Source of the DNA: CANMIH01 sp049116335
GTDB lineage: Bacteria > Pseudomonadota > Alphaproteobacteria > Rhodobacterales > Rhodobacteraceae
Length of the DNA stretch: 64,000 bases
Assembly: GCA_049116335.1 (NCBI GenBank)
Contig: JAGDYZ010000001.1
Coordinates: forward strand, 1 to 64,000
Reading direction: 5' to 3'
Below are positions 61,190 through 64,000 of this stretch, piece after piece. The notes under the pieces are model-generated. The model did no database searches, had not been told where the DNA came from, and worked only from the letters and a program-made list of their open reading frames with translations. Position numbers and translations under genes: made by a program. Position 1 is the stretch's first letter. The number at the start of each line of letters is the position of its first letter.

Positions 61190-63553
61190 ATGCCCAAATC
61201 TGACCCAATACGTCTCGCCTCAGAGCGCATGACACCTCACATAGTTGAGCTGTGGCGCGCTTTGGTGCCCTTGAAATCCGTTGTGTCTTTTATGAACACC
61301 GGAGCGCATCCGGATGATGAGCATTCCGAAATGCTGGCAGCGCTTGCCTTTCGGGATGGGATAGATATCAGCTATGCCTGTTCAACACGCGGCGAGGGTG
61401 GCCAGAACAATATTGGTCGCGAAACAGGGGCTGCGCTGGGGGCTCTGCGCACCGCAGAGATGGAGCGCGCCTGTGATATCCTGAACATGCGAATGCATTG
61501 GTTGTCTGAAAGCCCCGAAGATCCGATCACCGATTTTGGCTTCTCCAAATCAGGCGTGGATACACTGGCCCGCTGGGGGCGGGCGCGTACCATTTTGCGG
61601 TTTGTCGATGTTCTGCGGACCGAACGACCGGATATTATTTGCCCGACATTTTTGGATGTGCCGGGCCAGCACGGCCACCATCGCGCCATGACCGAGGCTG
61701 CATATGCGGCTTTTGAGCTGGCGGCTGACCCGACCTATAAACAAAGTTTCCTTGCGCCGTGGCAGGTGAAAAAGCTTTGCCTTCCCGCGTGGTCTGGCGC
61801 GGGCGACGCCTATGACGACGAAGCGCCGCCGCCTCCGGCGCATTTTGTGGTGGATGGGACGGGCGTTGAGCCGATTTCGGGGTGGAGTTACGCGCGGATT
61901 GGACAACAAAGCCGGGCCTGTCATGCCACGCAGGGTATGGGCCGATGGGTGCCCGCAGGCGAGGAACGTAGTTTTCCTTTGCATCTGGCCAAAAGCGTTG
62001 GGTCGGCAGATGCTGACAGTCTGACCTCAGGCTTGGCCTTGGTTCTCACCGATCTTGCTGTGCCTGAGATCTCTGACCAACTTGCGGAGGCGCAGGGTGA
62101 AATGGACCTGGCCATCGCGAGTTTTCCTGAGACCGGGGCGATCCTCACCCATGTCACCGCGGCGCTGCGGGCGGTGCGCGCGGCCATCGTGGCCTGTCCC
62201 GCTGATCGACGTGATGAGATTTTGCACAAACTCACCCGCAAAGAAGAACAGCTCGCGGTTGTGGTGCGTTTGGCGGCACGGGTTGATGTTACGGGGCTGG
62301 TTGATAAGGATCAGATTTCCTTTGGGCAAAGTGCCGATCTGACGATTGAGCGTCGCCAAGGGGGTGCCGAAACATTGTCTGTCACACCTGAGGTGCGCCC
62401 CGGCTGGCTTGCGACAGAAACCTCTTTGGAGGTGACCGATCAGGCACGGCCCACCAATCCCTATCCCGTCCGGTATTATCCAAGTGACCCGCCCCGGCCT
62501 TGTCTCAAGGTTGAGGTCGAGGCTCTGGGTGAGACAACACAGTCGTTTGTGCCATTGCATGTGACGCCAACGGCCGTGCCCTCTTATATTGGGGATCTGT
62601 CTCCAAAAGCGGATGTGCTTAATCTTGGCCAAGAGGCCCGGAAGCTTCAGGTCAAGGTGACCAACCTGCCCCCACATATCGAGAAAGTCGGCTTTGATAT
62701 CCCAAGTGGATGGACACAGGCGAGGACCTCAGATGGCATCGAGTTAAACGCGCCGCAGGATGTTGCGCCGGGTCTGTATTCCTTTGATTTGTTAGGGGAT
62801 GGTCTGCCGCTTCAAAGCGTAACGCGTATCACCCAAGATCACGTCACCCCGCGTGTGATCTGTGCGCCTGCGCGCCTTGAGGTGCAGGTCATGGATGTCG
62901 CGCTGCCAACTGCCCGGGTCGGGTATATTGGGGCAGGGAATGATCGCGTAGATTATTGGCTGAACCGTCTGGGTGTGGACGTAACATCGCTAAGCGATGC
63001 CGACCTCCACGATGAGGAACGTTTGGCAGAGTTCGATTGTATCGTTGTCGGAATCTTTGCGATGAAGATGCGCCCGGGTCTGTTGGAGCTGATGCCGAAG
63101 TTGCACCGCTGGACCAGACAGGGTGGCAATTTACTTACACTCTATCATCGCCCTTGGGACAATTGGGATCCTCAAACGGTGCCGCCCAAGCGATTGGAGA
63201 TTGGTCAACCCTCGCTGCGTTGGCGCGTGACGGATGAAAACGCAGCGGTGACCTTGCTGGCGCCGGATCATCCGGTGCTGCAGGGGCCAAATGCGATTGG
63301 GCCCGAGGATTGGGCCAATTGGCATAAAGAACGCGGGCTGTATTTTGCCAAGGCCTGGGACGTGTCCTACCAGCCGCTTTTGGCCATGTCTGACGCCGGA
63401 GAGGCGCCTTTAAGCGGCGCCTTGCTTGTCGCCGAAATTGGAGAGGGGCGGCATATCCACACCTCGCTAATTCTGCATCATCAGATGGAGCACCTTGTTC
63501 CCGGTGGGTTCAGGATACTGGCCAACCTGATTGCAAAACCGGGTCAGCCGTAG
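61190..63553 (+). CDS. Large PIG-L deacetylase with C-terminal amidotransferase-like domain
   Basis: 787 residues. Seen: a zinc-binding AHPDDE motif (residues 39-44), CSTRGEGGQNNIG, and the second metal/catalytic motif GQHGHHRAM (H161, H163, H164), so an N-terminal N-acyl-glycosamine-type deacetylase domain to about 270; a beta-sandwich region (about 380-560); then RVGYIGAGNDRVDYWLNRLG and onwards, resembling a glutamine-amidotransferase-like Rossmann fold. There is no signal peptide. It is 15 bp after the ROK gene. Known PIG-L enzymes remove acetyl from GlcNAc-like sugars (PIG-L, MshB, BshB). Inferred role: deacetylation of the imported compound. Confidence 0.85.
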   Translation: MPKSDPIRLASERMTPHIVELWRALVPLKSVVSFMNTGAHPDDEHSEMLAALAFRDGIDISYACSTRGEGGQNNIGRETGAALGALRTAEMERACDILNMRMHWLSESPEDPITDFGFSKSGVDTLARWGRARTILRFVDVLRTERPDIICPTFLDVPGQHGHHRAMTEAAYAAFELAADPTYKQSFLAPWQVKKLCLPAWSGAGDAYDDEAPPPPAHFVVDGTGVEPISGWSYARIGQQSRACHATQGMGRWVPAGEERSFPLHLAKSVGSADADSLTSGLALVLTDLAVPEISDQLAEAQGEMDLAIASFPETGAILTHVTAALRAVRAAIVACPADRRDEILHKLTRKEEQLAVVVRLAARVDVTGLVDKDQISFGQSADLTIERRQGGAETLSVTPEVRPGWLATETSLEVTDQARPTNPYPVRYYPSDPPRPCLKVEVEALGETTQSFVPLHVTPTAVPSYIGDLSPKADVLNLGQEARKLQVKVTNLPPHIEKVGFDIPSGWTQARTSDGIELNAPQDVAPGLYSFDLLGDGLPLQSVTRITQDHVTPRVICAPARLEVQVMDVALPTARVGYIGAGNDRVDYWLNRLGVDVTSLSDADLHDEERLAEFDCIVVGIFAMKMRPGLLELMPKLHRWTRQGGNLLTLYHRPWDNWDPQTVPPKRLEIGQPSLRWRVTDENAAVTLLAPDHPVLQGPNAIGPEDWANWHKERGLYFAKAWDVSYQPLLAMSDAGEAPLSGALLVAEIGEGRHIHTSLILHHQMEHLVPGGFRILANLIAKPGQP

Positions 63554-63598
63554 GTCTTTGGGGTTGCTCTTGCCCTGAGCTTGGGCAACCCTCGGATC

Positions 63599-64000
63599 AT
63601 GCGTATTGTGATTTTTCTCTTGCTGGTGTTGGCGGCCTGTGGTCGGCCTTTGACCCCCTCTGAAACGGCCTATTTGCGCGCCATTCAGGGGGATGATGTC
63701 GACGTGTCGCGGGTTCGCATGCATGATGGGCATTTCGCCGGATCTGTGACCTATCAGATCCCGGTGCGACCGCGCACCACCTGTCAGCAGCGCATCTGGC
63801 CCCCACAGACCGAAGCAAAAACCGTTTCTGTCTCACCCGGTGCGACCGTGTTCTACAATCGGATTTTGTTTCGCAAAGATCTGTATCGCGACGATTTTCT
63901 GAAGGGGTTCCCTGAACAGATCGATCTTCTGGATGCGATGTTGTTCGCGCATGAGATGACGCATGTCTGGCAATGGCAAAACAGACATCGCACTGGGTAT
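63599..64000 (+). CDS. Predicted lipoprotein with zinc-peptidase-like HExxH motif (cut by window edge)
   Basis: Starts at ATG 63599 and runs off the right edge; 134 codons are visible. Seen: a lipoprotein signal MRIVIFLLLVLAAC with lipobox LAAC and Cys14, then a motif HEMTHVWQW at about residues 121-129. Its HExTH core is the zinc-binding pattern of gluzincin/DUF4157-like proteins. The third ligand is not visible. Not obviously linked to the PIG-L gene, 46 bp upstream, although they are in the same direction. Confidence 0.65.
   Translation, partial: MRIVIFLLLVLAACGRPLTPSETAYLRAIQGDDVDVSRVRMHDGHFAGSVTYQIPVRPRTTCQQRIWPPQTEAKTVSVSPGATVFYNRILFRKDLYRDDFLKGFPEQIDLLDAMLFAHEMTHVWQWQNRHRTGY

Noticed and set aside
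1..64000. tRNA, rRNA, CRISPR arrays, insertion sequences or prophage genes
   Set aside because: Looked for clover-leaf ends, regularly spaced repeats and transposase or integrase motifs; none were convincing in this window.

Overview
The window looks like a large extrachromosomal replicon (megaplasmid or chromid) of a marine alphaproteobacterium of the Roseobacter group (Rhodobacteraceae). The evidence is a complete repABC replication and partition module near the left edge, high GC content, many ATGA-type gene overlaps, and the family mix: monomeric NADP-isocitrate dehydrogenase, TRAP and ABC transporters, MegL, HemP, and Hint-domain and DUF6478-like proteins. Genus cannot be read from the sequence alone.

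Layout. 0.1-5.5 kb: glycerate 2-kinase, two identical parS-like palindromes, then repC, a counter-transcribed RNA locus, repB and repA (minus strand). 5.9-8.1 kb: icd with a strong terminator. 8.3-9.8 kb: a small membrane ORF, hemP and an orphan LacI regulator. 10.1-18.2 kb: an eleven-gene thiamine salvage and biosynthesis operon (thiD-O-S-G-E-F, thiY, tenA, thiZ, tenA-like, thiX) behind a TPP riboswitch. 18.5-24.1 kb: a conserved protein of uncertain function, an Lrp-type regulator, methionine gamma-lyase and an AceE-type E1 without E2/E3. 24.1-30.8 kb: MarR regulator, TRAP transporter and a 1067-residue cytoplasmic reductive dehalogenase fused to its own flavin/ferredoxin reductase. 30.8-32.9 kb: a second Lrp regulator and a class V aminotransferase sharing a region with a long inverted repeat. 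32.9-38.9 kb: urea transporter urtABCDE. 39.3-43.7 kb: Hint-domain protein, lipoprotein, two conserved proteins and an EamA exporter. 43.7-53.3 kb: putrescine uptake and catabolism (PotFGHI-like ABC transporter, PuuB-like oxidase, GntR regulator, SpuC-like aminotransferase) surrounding a PepSY membrane protein pair. 53.4-63.6 kb: a sugar-type ABC transporter with an argininosuccinate-lyase-like enzyme, a PfkB kinase, a divergent ROK regulator and a large PIG-L deacetylase. 63.6-64.0 kb: the start of a lipoprotein with an HExxH-type zinc motif, cut by the window edge.

How it works together. Most modules import a compound and process it: thiamine precursors, methionine, a probable organohalide, urea, putrescine, and an unknown, possibly acetylated sugar conjugate. 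Nearly every module has a dedicated regulator and a visible candidate operator. The two least ordinary modules are the TRAP plus self-sufficient reductive dehalogenase locus and the ABC/lyase/kinase/ROK/PIG-L locus. The second has no described pathway that I can recognise. The presence of icd and a full thiamine operon beside repABC suggests a chromid-like, non-dispensable replicon (inference).
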